Shown piece after piece: positions 27,346-34,913 of a DNA stretch of 64,000 bases. The position numbers and the translations under genes were made by a program. The DNA lies in contig NZ_CP084061.1 of NCBI RefSeq assembly GCF_020215665.1, positions 4,431,001 to 4,495,000 on the forward strand, in the 5' to 3' direction. Numbering within the stretch: position 1 is the first letter of the stretch; every line of letters begins with the position of its first letter. A model generated the notes under the pieces. That model saw only the letters and a program-made list of their open reading frames with translations. It was not told where the DNA came from and did no database searches. Source of the stretch: Blautia parvula (lineage in GTDB: Bacteria; Bacillota; Clostridia; Lachnospirales; Lachnospiraceae).

Positions 27346-28109
27346 GCAGATTTGACGCAGTTATATTTGACTGGGCAGGAACCACAGTAGACTACGGAAG
27401 CTTCGCACCCGTACAGGCATTCATAAAAGCCTTTGAAGAATTTGGTATCACCCCCACCATAGAGGAGGTGCGTGCCCCCATGGGCATGCTGAAAATAGAC
27501 CACATCCGCACTATGCTGTCCATGGAACGCATCCGTAATTTATGGTATCAGATCCACGGCGCTCCCTTCACAGAACAGGATGTAAAAGAGGTCTACGAGC
27601 ACAGCGAGACAGCAATACTGGAAATCCTCCCCGACTTCGCTGCCCCCAAGCCCTACGTCCCGGAGACCATAGAAAAACTCCGAAGCCTGGGCCTTCAGAT
27701 AGGCTCCACCACAGGATACACAGAACAAATGATGAAAATCGTAGCCCCCAAAGCCGCAGAGCAGGGATATGCCCCTGACTTTTGGTTCAGCCCCGACGAC
27801 GTAGGCGGTATTGGCCGACCCTACCCCTACATGATCTTCCGCAACATGGAATCCATGCACCTGATGGATGTCCGCCGCGTTCTCAAAGTAGGTGACACCA
27901 TAGCTGACATCAAAGAAGGCAAAAACGCCGGAATGCCAACCGCAGGCATCCTGGAAGGCAGCTCCGTCCTCGCCCTCACGGAACAGCAATACCAATCCCT
28001 CACTTCCAAGGCCCGTAACCACTGCCTCTATGAGACTGAACAAACATTCAAAACCGCCGGCGCCGATTACATCCTAAAAGACATCCGCGATATCCTGAAC
28101 CTCCTGTAA
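27342..28109 (+). CDS. phnX: Phosphonoacetaldehyde hydrolase
   Basis: A 255-residue HAD enzyme that splits phosphonoacetaldehyde into acetaldehyde and phosphate. The nucleophile is Asp10 in VIFDWAGTTVDYGS, and the Schiff-base lysine is Lys51 in MGMLKIDH. It completes the two-step phosphonatase pathway with phnW and ends the operon. Codon choice becomes visibly C-rich at third positions towards its end. Confidence 0.96.
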   Translation: MSRFDAVIFDWAGTTVDYGSFAPVQAFIKAFEEFGITPTIEEVRAPMGMLKIDHIRTMLSMERIRNLWYQIHGAPFTEQDVKEVYEHSETAILEILPDFAAPKPYVPETIEKLRSLGLQIGSTTGYTEQMMKIVAPKAAEQGYAPDFWFSPDDVGGIGRPYPYMIFRNMESMHLMDVRRVLKVGDTIADIKEGKNAGMPTAGILEGSSVLALTEQQYQSLTSKARNHCLYETEQTFKTAGADYILKDIRDILNLL

Positions 28110-28202
28110 CTCCACCAGATTCCACACCCCATATCCACACCCAGCTTCCCCAGCCGCAGTCAAATCACAAGGGGGGGGAAAGGGTTCAATATTCTTCACA
28201 AC

Positions 28203-28246
28203 AAAAGCCATCGCCCGGACATATCCAAACCGGGCGATGGCTTTTT
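28203..28246 (+). terminator. Strong, probably bidirectional terminator
   Basis: AAAAGCCATCGCCCGG (28203-28218) pairs perfectly with CCGGGCGATGGCTTTT (28230-28245) and T5 follows. The symmetrical A/T flanks let it serve phnX and the converging ROK gene. A run of eight G (28171-28178) lies just upstream. The remaining ~180 bases to the ROK gene are AT-rich with nothing recognised. Confidence 0.92.
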
Positions 28247-28427
28247 CTATAAATATTAAAGGAAGGAGAGCCGGTCTTTCGACCGACATATGAAAAAGAA
28301 AATATAAAAATAATGTTTGTTTTGAATTATTTTTATGATATAAGTATATTCCCCAAATATGTGCAAATCATGTTTAAGTTGTGAAGAATTCATGAACGAA
28401 AACCGAATCTTTTATGAATGTAAAAAA

Positions 28428-29594
28428 TTATCGTAAATTGTCACTAAACGGCACCCGTATTTTCAAATGTTTGATATCCAGAAAGTGCTCAGTCCCAAGC
28501 CGTATGCCGCCCATAAGTCCTGATGTATCCTGCAGTTTTGATGGAATGATGCGGCAGTCTCTGTTCTGGTGGCGGGCCAGATAGGCCACGATCCGCCGGT
28601 TGATGTCAGGGATATAGTTGGAGAAGGAGCTGTTCAGCACGATTAGGTCAATATTGAAGGTGTTGATGATATTATTAATGCCGATGGACATGTATTTTAC
28701 AAACAGATCCATCATTTCCAGCGCCTCGGGTTTCTGTTCCTGATAAGCTCTCAGAAAGCTGTCAATGGTGACAGAATCCTGATGTGTGCGTGCGGCATAT
28801 TCATTCAGTATGGCTCTCTCTGAGGCGTACAGCTCAAAACAGCCGTTATTGCCGCAGGGACAGGGCTTTCCGTCGGGAAACAGGATGGTGTGGCCAAACT
28901 CTCCGGCGTAGCCGTCACGGCCCTTGTAGAGCTGTTCATCGATCAGGATACCCATGCCGACACCGTCGTGGATATTCAGATGTATCATGTTTTTATAATT
29001 ATAGTGGAAAGCAGACTCGCCCAGCACGGACAGGTTGGATTCGTTCTCCACAGTGACCGGTATGCCAAACTCCTCAGCCAGTATTTTACCGAGATGAGGC
29101 TCCGGAAGGGGATAATAGGGAGTGAATATTATTTCATTATCCCGCACAACACCGTATATGCCGATGGAGATCCCCACGATTCCGTAAGGCGCATCCTGAC
29201 ACCGTGGAATCGTCTCCTTTATTATACGGCGGAGTAGTTCAAGCAGGCAGTCCTCCTCCCGGAAAGGGTATTCCCTTAAATGGCAGTCCTCACCTTTCAG
29301 ATCAGAGGTCAGGGTGATGATCTGTCTGGGATGGACGTCAATGGAGAAGGCATAGCCGCATTTTTTCTGGAATTCCATCAGGATCGGCTTTCTGCCCAGG
29401 GCGGTCTGGGCGCTCCCTATCTCAGCCACCAGATTCTGGTCCATAAGCTCCTGTACGATATTGGATATGGTTGCCTTTGTCAGGTGCAGCTCCTTGGCCA
29501 GGGCAGCGCGGGAAATGGGCGGATTGTTTACGATATACTCCAGGACCAGACGCCGGTTGTTGTCTCTTATCATTTCTTGGTTTGCGATTGCCAT
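28428..29594 (-). CDS. ROK-family transcriptional repressor (NagC/XylR type)
   Basis: A 388-residue protein with an N-terminal winged helix (SRAALAKELHLTKATISNIVQEL, near residue 29-51) followed by a ROK sugar-binding/kinase-like domain. The zinc-binding stretch GHTILFPDGKPCPCGNNGCFE is intact. Such repressors usually respond to a sugar. No sugar gene is adjacent; it diverges from the DUF1002 gene, and ACAGTAA-based repeats in the shared gap are candidate operators. GGAGG precedes the ATG on the minus strand. Confidence 0.92.
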   Translation of the reverse strand: MAIANQEMIRDNNRRLVLEYIVNNPPISRAALAKELHLTKATISNIVQELMDQNLVAEIGSAQTALGRKPILMEFQKKCGYAFSIDVHPRQIITLTSDLKGEDCHLREYPFREEDCLLELLRRIIKETIPRCQDAPYGIVGISIGIYGVVRDNEIIFTPYYPLPEPHLGKILAEEFGIPVTVENESNLSVLGESAFHYNYKNMIHLNIHDGVGMGILIDEQLYKGRDGYAGEFGHTILFPDGKPCPCGNNGCFELYASERAILNEYAARTHQDSVTIDSFLRAYQEQKPEALEMMDLFVKYMSIGINNIINTFNIDLIVLNSSFSNYIPDINRRIVAYLARHQNRDCRIIPSKLQDTSGLMGGIRLGTEHFLDIKHLKIRVPFSDNLR

Positions 29595-29636
29595 AAAGAT
29601 CCTCCGTGATGCAGCAGCTGATCATGCCGCATCTTT

Positions 29637-29730
29637 TTACTGTTACAGTAATCATACCACTTTTTTGGTGCCTGGGGCAAGCAGTTTGTTTACCCACTAT
29701 ACAAATATTGTGAACAGTAACAACAGTAAC
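29637..29730. promoter_or_regulatory. Palindrome and repeated half-sites between the ROK and DUF1002 genes
   Basis: TTACTGTTACAGTAA (29637-29651) is a perfect 15-bp palindrome. The half-site ACAGTAA recurs twice as direct repeats at 29714-29720 and 29723-29729 within AACAGTAACAACAGTAAC. The gap holds both divergent promoters, so a dimeric repressor such as the ROK protein could control both. Confidence 0.55.
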
Positions 29731-29834
29731 TTAATAGAAACTTTAGATGCAGGATTTGGCGATTTGTGCTATTCTTAATAGCAAGCAGGGACATCCTGCG
29801 AGCTGCAAGGGGATAAATGAAAGGAGTTATGATT

Positions 29835-30722
29835 ATGATGAAACGAGGAATTGCGTTCCTGGCTGCGGGGATCATGCTGCTGGCATCACCAGTCAGTGTA
29901 CTGGCAGACAGGGAGGACGCCAAACTGGAAAAACCATATGTATCATTAGGCGCGGATCTGAATGCGCAGGAGCGTGCAACCGTACTGGAGCTTCTGGGGG
30001 TTACAGAGGATGACCTGAAAAATTATACGGTAGCCACTATCACCAACCAGGATGAACACGACTATCTGGATGCTTATCTGGACAAGAGTGTGATTGGTTC
30101 CAGAGCGCTCTCATCCGTACTGGTAGAAGGCAAGACGGACGGGAACGGAATCAAGGTAACAACTCACAACATTTCCTATTGTACCACCGGTATGTACCAG
30201 AATGCCCTGGTGACAGCAGGCATCAAGGATGCGGATATTGTAGTTGCGGGACCATTTAAGATCTCAGGGACAGCAGCTCTTGTAGGCGCCATTAAGTCCT
30301 ACGAGAACATGACCGGAGAGAAAGTGGAGCAGGAAAATGTGGACACAGCCACCAATGAGCTGGTCATCACAGGAAAGCTGGCTGAGAATGTGGGAGACAG
30401 CGAGAAGGCAGAGCAGCTTGTGGGCGCGGTCAAGGAAAAGGTCGTGGAGGCCCAGAACATGTCAGAGGATGAGATAGGTGACGTGGTGGACCAGGCGGCA
30501 GATGAGATGGAGATCAATCTTTCCGCTGAGGACAGACAGGCTATTGTGAATCTGATGGAGAAGATCAAGGGGCTGGATCTGGACGTGGACAGCCTGAAGG
30601 AACAGGCAAAGGATTTGTATAACAAGATTGAGGACCTGGGACTGAAGCTGGATATTAACCAGGAAAAGGTACAGGGATTTTTTGATAAGATCATAGAGTT
30701 CTTTAAGAACCTCTTTAGCTGA
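29835..30722 (+). CDS. DUF1002 secreted protein
   Basis: A 295-residue protein with an N-terminal signal peptide (to about VLA at residue 25). The region of residues 30-185 (LGADLNAQERATVLELLGV, GIKVTTHNISYCTTGMYQNAL) is the DUF1002 family of extracytoplasmic proteins of unknown function in Firmicutes. The rest is predicted helical and acidic. The ATG at 29835 is chosen because AAAGGAG ends 8 bases before it; ATGs at 29817 and 29829 are too close to or upstream of that site. Confidence 0.85.
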   Translation: MMKRGIAFLAAGIMLLASPVSVLADREDAKLEKPYVSLGADLNAQERATVLELLGVTEDDLKNYTVATITNQDEHDYLDAYLDKSVIGSRALSSVLVEGKTDGNGIKVTTHNISYCTTGMYQNALVTAGIKDADIVVAGPFKISGTAALVGAIKSYENMTGEKVEQENVDTATNELVITGKLAENVGDSEKAEQLVGAVKEKVVEAQNMSEDEIGDVVDQAADEMEINLSAEDRQAIVNLMEKIKGLDLDVDSLKEQAKDLYNKIEDLGLKLDINQEKVQGFFDKIIEFFKNLFS

Positions 30723-30735
30723 TAAATAAAAGGAT

Positions 30736-30777
30736 GGCCCCGGGCATGCAGAATATCTGCGGCCAGGGGCCTCTCTT
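30736..30777 (+). terminator. Terminator after the DUF1002 gene
   Basis: GGCCCC/GGGGCC with an inner GCAGA/TCTGC stem, followed by a pyrimidine tract TCTCTTT. Confidence 0.75.
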
Positions 30778-30822
30778 TCATACTTCTTAACAGCCGGCAC
30801 TCTTTAAGGCCGGCCCGGACGT

Positions 30823-31485
30823 CTAATCATTATCATAACCGGTGCTGCACTTCTGAATTGCCTCGTTCAGGGACAGCATACGGCGGTCAAGCTGGGATGC
30901 TATTTTGGCACATTCCTGTAATTCACTGCTTATATAGGCCGGAGCATTTCCCTCAAATTTGTAATAAATCTTGTGCTCCAGGCTTGCCCAGAAGTCCTGG
31001 GCGATGGTGCGGATCTGTATTTCCACCTTGGTCTCCACTACTCCGTCTGACAGGAAGATGGGTACGGTTACGATCATATGGTAACTCTGATAACCGCTCT
31101 CCTTAGGATTCTTGATGTAATCCTTCAGGGAAAGTATCTTCAAATCAGTCTGTTTTGCAATCATGTCGGCTATGCGGTAAATATCTGAAGTGAAAGAACA
31201 GATGATTCGGATACCTGCAATATCGTTTACATACTTGACCATGTTCTCGATATTGGAATCATATCCGTTCTTCCTCAGTTTCTTTACAATACTCTCAGGA
31301 GTTTTAATCCTGGATTTTACATGTTCTATCGGATTATAACGGTGGATGTGCTGAAATTCTTCGTTCAGAATATCAATCTTGGTCCCCACTTCCTTCAATG
31401 CGGCATTGTACAGGAACATCAGAGTTTCCCAGCTGTTTACGTCCTCGTAATTGGTAATATGAAGGGCGCTGCTCATTCTTTTCAC
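30823..31485 (-). CDS. relQ: Small alarmone synthetase, (p)ppGpp synthetase RelQ/YjbM type
   Basis: A 220-residue single-domain synthetase with no hydrolase or regulatory domains. The synthetase motifs RIKTPESIVKKLRKNGYD, VNDIAGIRIICSF, NPKESGYQSYHM and VEIQIRTIAQDFWASLEHKIYYK are all present. It makes pppGpp/ppGpp from ATP and GTP/GDP and is typically induced by envelope stress in Firmicutes. A possible minus-strand promoter lies about 85-115 bases upstream. Confidence 0.94.
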   Translation of the reverse strand: MKRMSSALHITNYEDVNSWETLMFLYNAALKEVGTKIDILNEEFQHIHRYNPIEHVKSRIKTPESIVKKLRKNGYDSNIENMVKYVNDIAGIRIICSFTSDIYRIADMIAKQTDLKILSLKDYIKNPKESGYQSYHMIVTVPIFLSDGVVETKVEIQIRTIAQDFWASLEHKIYYKFEGNAPAYISSELQECAKIASQLDRRMLSLNEAIQKCSTGYDND

Positions 31486-31569
31486 ATCCTCTTTCGTGAT
31501 TCGTGGCAGTTCAAGGACACTCTGTCAGGTGTATTTTACTGCCGGCAGGAAGATTTCCCACTTTTATCA

Positions 31570-31598
31570 AGTATATCACAAAAGCGTCAGATTGTCAC
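31570..31598 (-). promoter_or_regulatory. Possible promoter for relQ
   Basis: Read on the minus strand, GTGACA (31598-31593) is followed after about 17 bases by TATACT (31575-31570). Confidence 0.45.
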
Positions 31599-31643
31599 AT
31601 TTTTGACGATTGTTAATGAAAATTTTATAGGATTGACAATATT

Positions 31644-32702
31644 TTACACTTCCAGCTTCATATCACCATTCTTGATCCAGTTCAGCTTCCGCATACAGTT
31701 GCAGAAGAACAGGGACAGAAGTCCCGGCAGCAGAAAATGGATCACAATGATTTTCACCATTACGAGTACGGCCCCCTCTGCGGGAACCATAGTCTGCCAT
31801 GTCATGATCTGGCCTACAAGCCCTGCGGTTCCCATTCCGGAACCGGTGGCGTTGTTGGTCATTTTAAATACCATGGTGCCGATGGGTCCCAGAATCGCAC
31901 TGGACAGGATTACCGGCAGCCAGATGACCGGTTTTCTTACTATGTTGGGCACCTGGAGCATGGATGTACCGATTCCCTGTGCCAGAAGACCGGAAACCCC
32001 GTTCTCCTTAAAACTTGCCACAGCAAAGCCTACCATGTTGCAGCAGCATCCTACGGTTGCTGCGCCGGCAGCCAGACCGGACAGATTCAGGATAACGCCC
32101 AGTGCGGCAGAGCTTATAGGCAGCGTAAGTATCATGCCCATAAGGACAGACACGATGATGCCCATAAGAAACGGCTGCTGTTCGGTTCCCCAGTTGATAA
32201 GGGAGCCTAACTGTGTCATCATGCGGCTGATGGGAGGGCCTACAAGTATGCCCACAGCAGAACCGGAGAGGATACCCACAAGGGGTGCCAGGATAATATC
32301 CAGGCGTGTTCTGCCTGCTACCAGCCTTGCCAGTTCAATAGCAACATAAGCGGCCACAAAGGCACCGAGAGGTTCCCCGGGGCCGGACAGGATGACAGAA
32401 CCGTCCTCTGCAAATACGGCGCCCGCAGTGATCTTACCTGCGAAACCGCCCACCATGCCTGCGGTGGCGGCAGAGAGCACCACAAGAGGTGCCTCCTTAA
32501 ATCTGCAGGCCACACCCACACCGATTCCGGCGCTTGTCATGGCTGCAGCCATCTTGCCGAACTGGTACAGCAGAGTCCCGATATTTCCGCCAATGAGATT
32601 TCCTATCTGCTGGATGATCGTGCCGATGATCAGCGTGGCAAAAAGCCCGGAGGCCATGCCGCTCAAACCATCCACGAAAATCCGGTTCAGTAATTTTTTC
32701 AA
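31644..32702 (-). CDS. PTS_EIIC_2-type membrane protein
   Basis: A 352-residue, very hydrophobic protein with about nine or ten helices. The Gly-rich GLSGMASGLFATLIIGTIIQQIG start and AGLVGQIMTW blocks fit the PTS EIIC_2 family of putative sugar or other small-molecule transporters that lack adjacent EIIA/EIIB genes. The start is a TTG with AGGAG 9 bases upstream. It lies 17 bases after the S1-domain gene and is probably co-transcribed with it. Substrate unknown. Confidence 0.82.
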   Translation of the reverse strand: MKKLLNRIFVDGLSGMASGLFATLIIGTIIQQIGNLIGGNIGTLLYQFGKMAAAMTSAGIGVGVACRFKEAPLVVLSAATAGMVGGFAGKITAGAVFAEDGSVILSGPGEPLGAFVAAYVAIELARLVAGRTRLDIILAPLVGILSGSAVGILVGPPISRMMTQLGSLINWGTEQQPFLMGIIVSVLMGMILTLPISSAALGVILNLSGLAAGAATVGCCCNMVGFAVASFKENGVSGLLAQGIGTSMLQVPNIVRKPVIWLPVILSSAILGPIGTMVFKMTNNATGSGMGTAGLVGQIMTWQTMVPAEGAVLVMVKIIVIHFLLPGLLSLFFCNCMRKLNWIKNGDMKLEV

Positions 32703-32719
32703 TGTTCTGTACTCCTGTC

Positions 32720-33424
32720 TTAATCCAGTTTGATATTTTTAAACAGGGAGCCGAGAGTGGTGGTCAGCTCTTCGCTTTTCGGAATTTCGATATCTTCAAA
32801 CTCATCTTTCTCTTCCGGCACTTCCTGGAGTGCTTTCATGCTGAGGCTGATCTTGCCGTCTTCATTCTTGATCACTTTAACAGTTACCTTATCGCCTACA
32901 GATAAAACTGCTTTCGGGGATTTGATCCTCTTCTGGCTAATCTGGGATACGTGTACCAGACCGGAGATACCGTCACCTAAGTCCACGAATGCGCCGTAGT
33001 TCTGCAGTGTCTCAACAGTGCCTTCCAGAACTGTGCCGACTTTGATGTCAGCGATTTTTTCACGTCTCTCAGCGTCTCTCTTCTCTCTTAAGACTTCTCT
33101 TGCTGAGAGGACCAGGTTGTTCTCCTCCTCATTCACATCAAAGACGCGGACAGTCAGAGTTTTTTTCAGGAACTCTTCCGGGTCTTCCACATACTGCAGG
33201 GACAGCTTGGATACGGGGATGAAAGCGCGGATGCCTTCCACGTAAGCGATAGCGCCGCCTTTTACAATACCCTCAATAGTCACTTCAAATTCGGTCTTGT
33301 CCTCTTTCATCTTCTCCAGCTTCTCCCAGATGTCCATATCCGCATCTCTGAAACTTTCAAAAGAAGCATCGATCTCCTTTGCGAAGTCGTCCATAGTTTC
33401 CTGGTTTTTCATTTCTTCTGCCAT
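32720..33424 (-). CDS. S1-domain RNA-binding protein (short S1-like)
   Basis: A 234-residue protein with two S1 domains: residues ~35-110 (EVTIEGIVKGGAIAYVEGIRAFIP) and ~120-195 (GTVLEGTVETLQNYGAFVDLGDGISGLVHVSQIS). The second is canonical; the first is the degenerate form found in short Firmicute S1 homologues. It probably binds mRNA or the ribosome. The start at 33424 has GGAGGG close upstream; a longer frame to 33451 lacks a site. Confidence 0.9.
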   Translation of the reverse strand: MAEEMKNQETMDDFAKEIDASFESFRDADMDIWEKLEKMKEDKTEFEVTIEGIVKGGAIAYVEGIRAFIPVSKLSLQYVEDPEEFLKKTLTVRVFDVNEEENNLVLSAREVLREKRDAERREKIADIKVGTVLEGTVETLQNYGAFVDLGDGISGLVHVSQISQKRIKSPKAVLSVGDKVTVKVIKNEDGKISLSMKALQEVPEEKDEFEDIEIPKSEELTTTLGSLFKNIKLD

Positions 33425-33523
33425 GATTTTCCCTCCTGTGTCGGTTAGCAAATTCTTTTGCTTTCGATTATATCACAGAAAGGGGAAGGTCTGCAATGTC
33501 CGTGTGCAGTTCTTTCTATATCG

Positions 33524-33568
33524 GTGCATCGCGAAGCGTGTTACCAAGCACACAGTTGAACAGTAACC
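33524..33568 (+). repeat. Dispersed repeat copy A (~45 bp)
   Basis: Begins GTGCATCGCGAAGCGTGTTA and ends GAACAGTAACC. A second, inverted copy lies at 42601-42644, matching at about 38 of 45 positions with one inserted base. It sits between the S1-domain gene and the end of the Rpn-like gene. Confidence 0.8.
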
Positions 33569-33591
33569 GGTTTTGAGGGTATGGGCAGGAT

Positions 33592-34326
33592 TTATTGGAT
33601 TTTCTGTTCAAAGTCCTGAATTGTCTCGGCCCTGGCCGCATATCTGAGCCAACGGTCCAGAACTTCGGTATCGTTCTGCTCCATAATATTTTGCTGCAGT
33701 TTTTCAGATACTTCACCCAGATCTTTAAGCAGAGTTATAATGCCCTCTGCCTTACCCAGAGCCAGACCTTCCGCTTTTTTGGCTTCCAGCTCATCCTTCA
33801 TCAACTCTTCCAACGCTTCACACATAATCTTCGCCTCCTCGAATTTACCTCTGTTTGCACGGACAATAAGATCCATAACGGATTTATACAGGTTATTTTC
33901 TTTATGCTTTCCATACTGCTCAATCAAGCGTTTTGCCATTTCTGTTTCTTCCAGTTCATCTGTCAAGTGCCGCATGAGACTGCGCGGATACCGGTGGCAT
34001 ACAAAGGTTATGGTAATGTCATGAATGGCGATGCTGTCAGCCTGCGCGGTATCTGCCTTATAAAAATCATCCACGCTCAGATAATCCTTAGGACTTTTAT
34101 ATTCCACAATATTGTGCGTCCTGAAAATCCTTCCGATATTTTTCCGGATAGAAACATCTCTTTCTTTTTTTACAATCAGCACATCGATTTCCTTTGGTTT
34201 TGTCCCCAATTGATGCTCGTTTTCAAAGAGCAGCAGATCTGCCTCCGCTTCCAGTTCAATTTGAATCCCGGCATAAAAAGCAGGATGCCACTGCAGGGCA
34301 TGCGGCTGCTGTTTCCGTTCTTCCAT
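33592..34326 (-). CDS. Rpn/PD-(D/E)XK nuclease-family protein, internally shortened
   Basis: A 244-residue member of the Rpn (recombination-promoting nuclease)/transposase_31-like family. The catalytic core is recognisable: AGIQIELEAEADLL (Glu), KPKEIDVLIVKK (Asp) and NIVEYKSPKDYLSVDDFYK (E-x-K). After HRYPRSLMRHLTDELE the sequence jumps directly to ETEMAKRLIEQYGKHKEN; from memory of the family about 60 residues normally lie between, so an in-frame internal deletion is likely. The C-terminal helical tail is intact. AAAGGAGG precedes the ATG. Activity is doubtful. Confidence 0.78.
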   Translation of the reverse strand: MEERKQQPHALQWHPAFYAGIQIELEAEADLLLFENEHQLGTKPKEIDVLIVKKERDVSIRKNIGRIFRTHNIVEYKSPKDYLSVDDFYKADTAQADSIAIHDITITFVCHRYPRSLMRHLTDELEETEMAKRLIEQYGKHKENNLYKSVMDLIVRANRGKFEEAKIMCEALEELMKDELEAKKAEGLALGKAEGIITLLKDLGEVSEKLQQNIMEQNDTEVLDRWLRYAARAETIQDFEQKIQ

Positions 34327-34913
34327 ATAAAACCTCCTTTTTAGTTATAGACGCAGGAGGTTTCCAACCTTTCCGAAAACTCCTGCAAAAAATGTGGTGA
34401 AAAGCACGAATTTTCCGAAAGGACAGGCCGTACATACGTCGACCCGTTATTATGAAATGATATAAGATATTTTGAATCCCAAGACAGATTCAAAAAAAGA
34501 AAGATGATCCAGAAAATATGCTTTTTCTTAATTTTAGCACAGGCTTTTCCTGCCGGCAACAGGTATTTCCGGTCTATAACTGAAATATATTATGGTTCGG
34601 CCAGGGTCATCCAAGCAAATCTTATCTCCGCATAAAATCTGACAAAACAGTACGGAGGACACTGATCAGCAAACGATAAATCCCCATAACTGTTTATAAT
34701 GAAAAAGGATATGAAAAAGGGCAGGTAAATTGATATTCTCCCAAAAGTATGTTAGGATGTAACTATTCAACAGGCCAGTGTATTTACCACACTGACCGCA
34801 GGAATTCCCCGGTAGGGGATCACGTTTAGCCGTCAGGCAGAAATACAATGCATAGACTGGAAAATTCTACAGAAAATTATAATTATATAGAAACAAGGGA
34901 AAGGACGCAGAGA
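34327..34913. other. Intergenic region with promoter of the pyrophosphatase gene
   Basis: No gene was recognised. A promoter TTGATA (34730-34735), 17-bp spacer, TAGGAT (34753-34758) is plausible. The 5' leader contains two small hairpins, CCAGTGT/ACACTG (about 34772-34796) and CCCC/GGGG (about 34807-34819). The 34330-34700 part shows only short frames and AT-rich sequence. Confidence 0.5.

Noticed and set aside
31321-32349. 342-codon plus-strand frame over relQ and the PTS_IIC-like gene
   Set aside because: Both minus-strand genes are recognised families with good starts; the plus frame spans their intergenic gap and matches nothing.
33595-34344. 249-codon plus-strand frame opposite the Rpn-like gene
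   Set aside because: The minus strand shows clear nuclease-family motifs and a strong ribosome binding site; the plus frame has neither.
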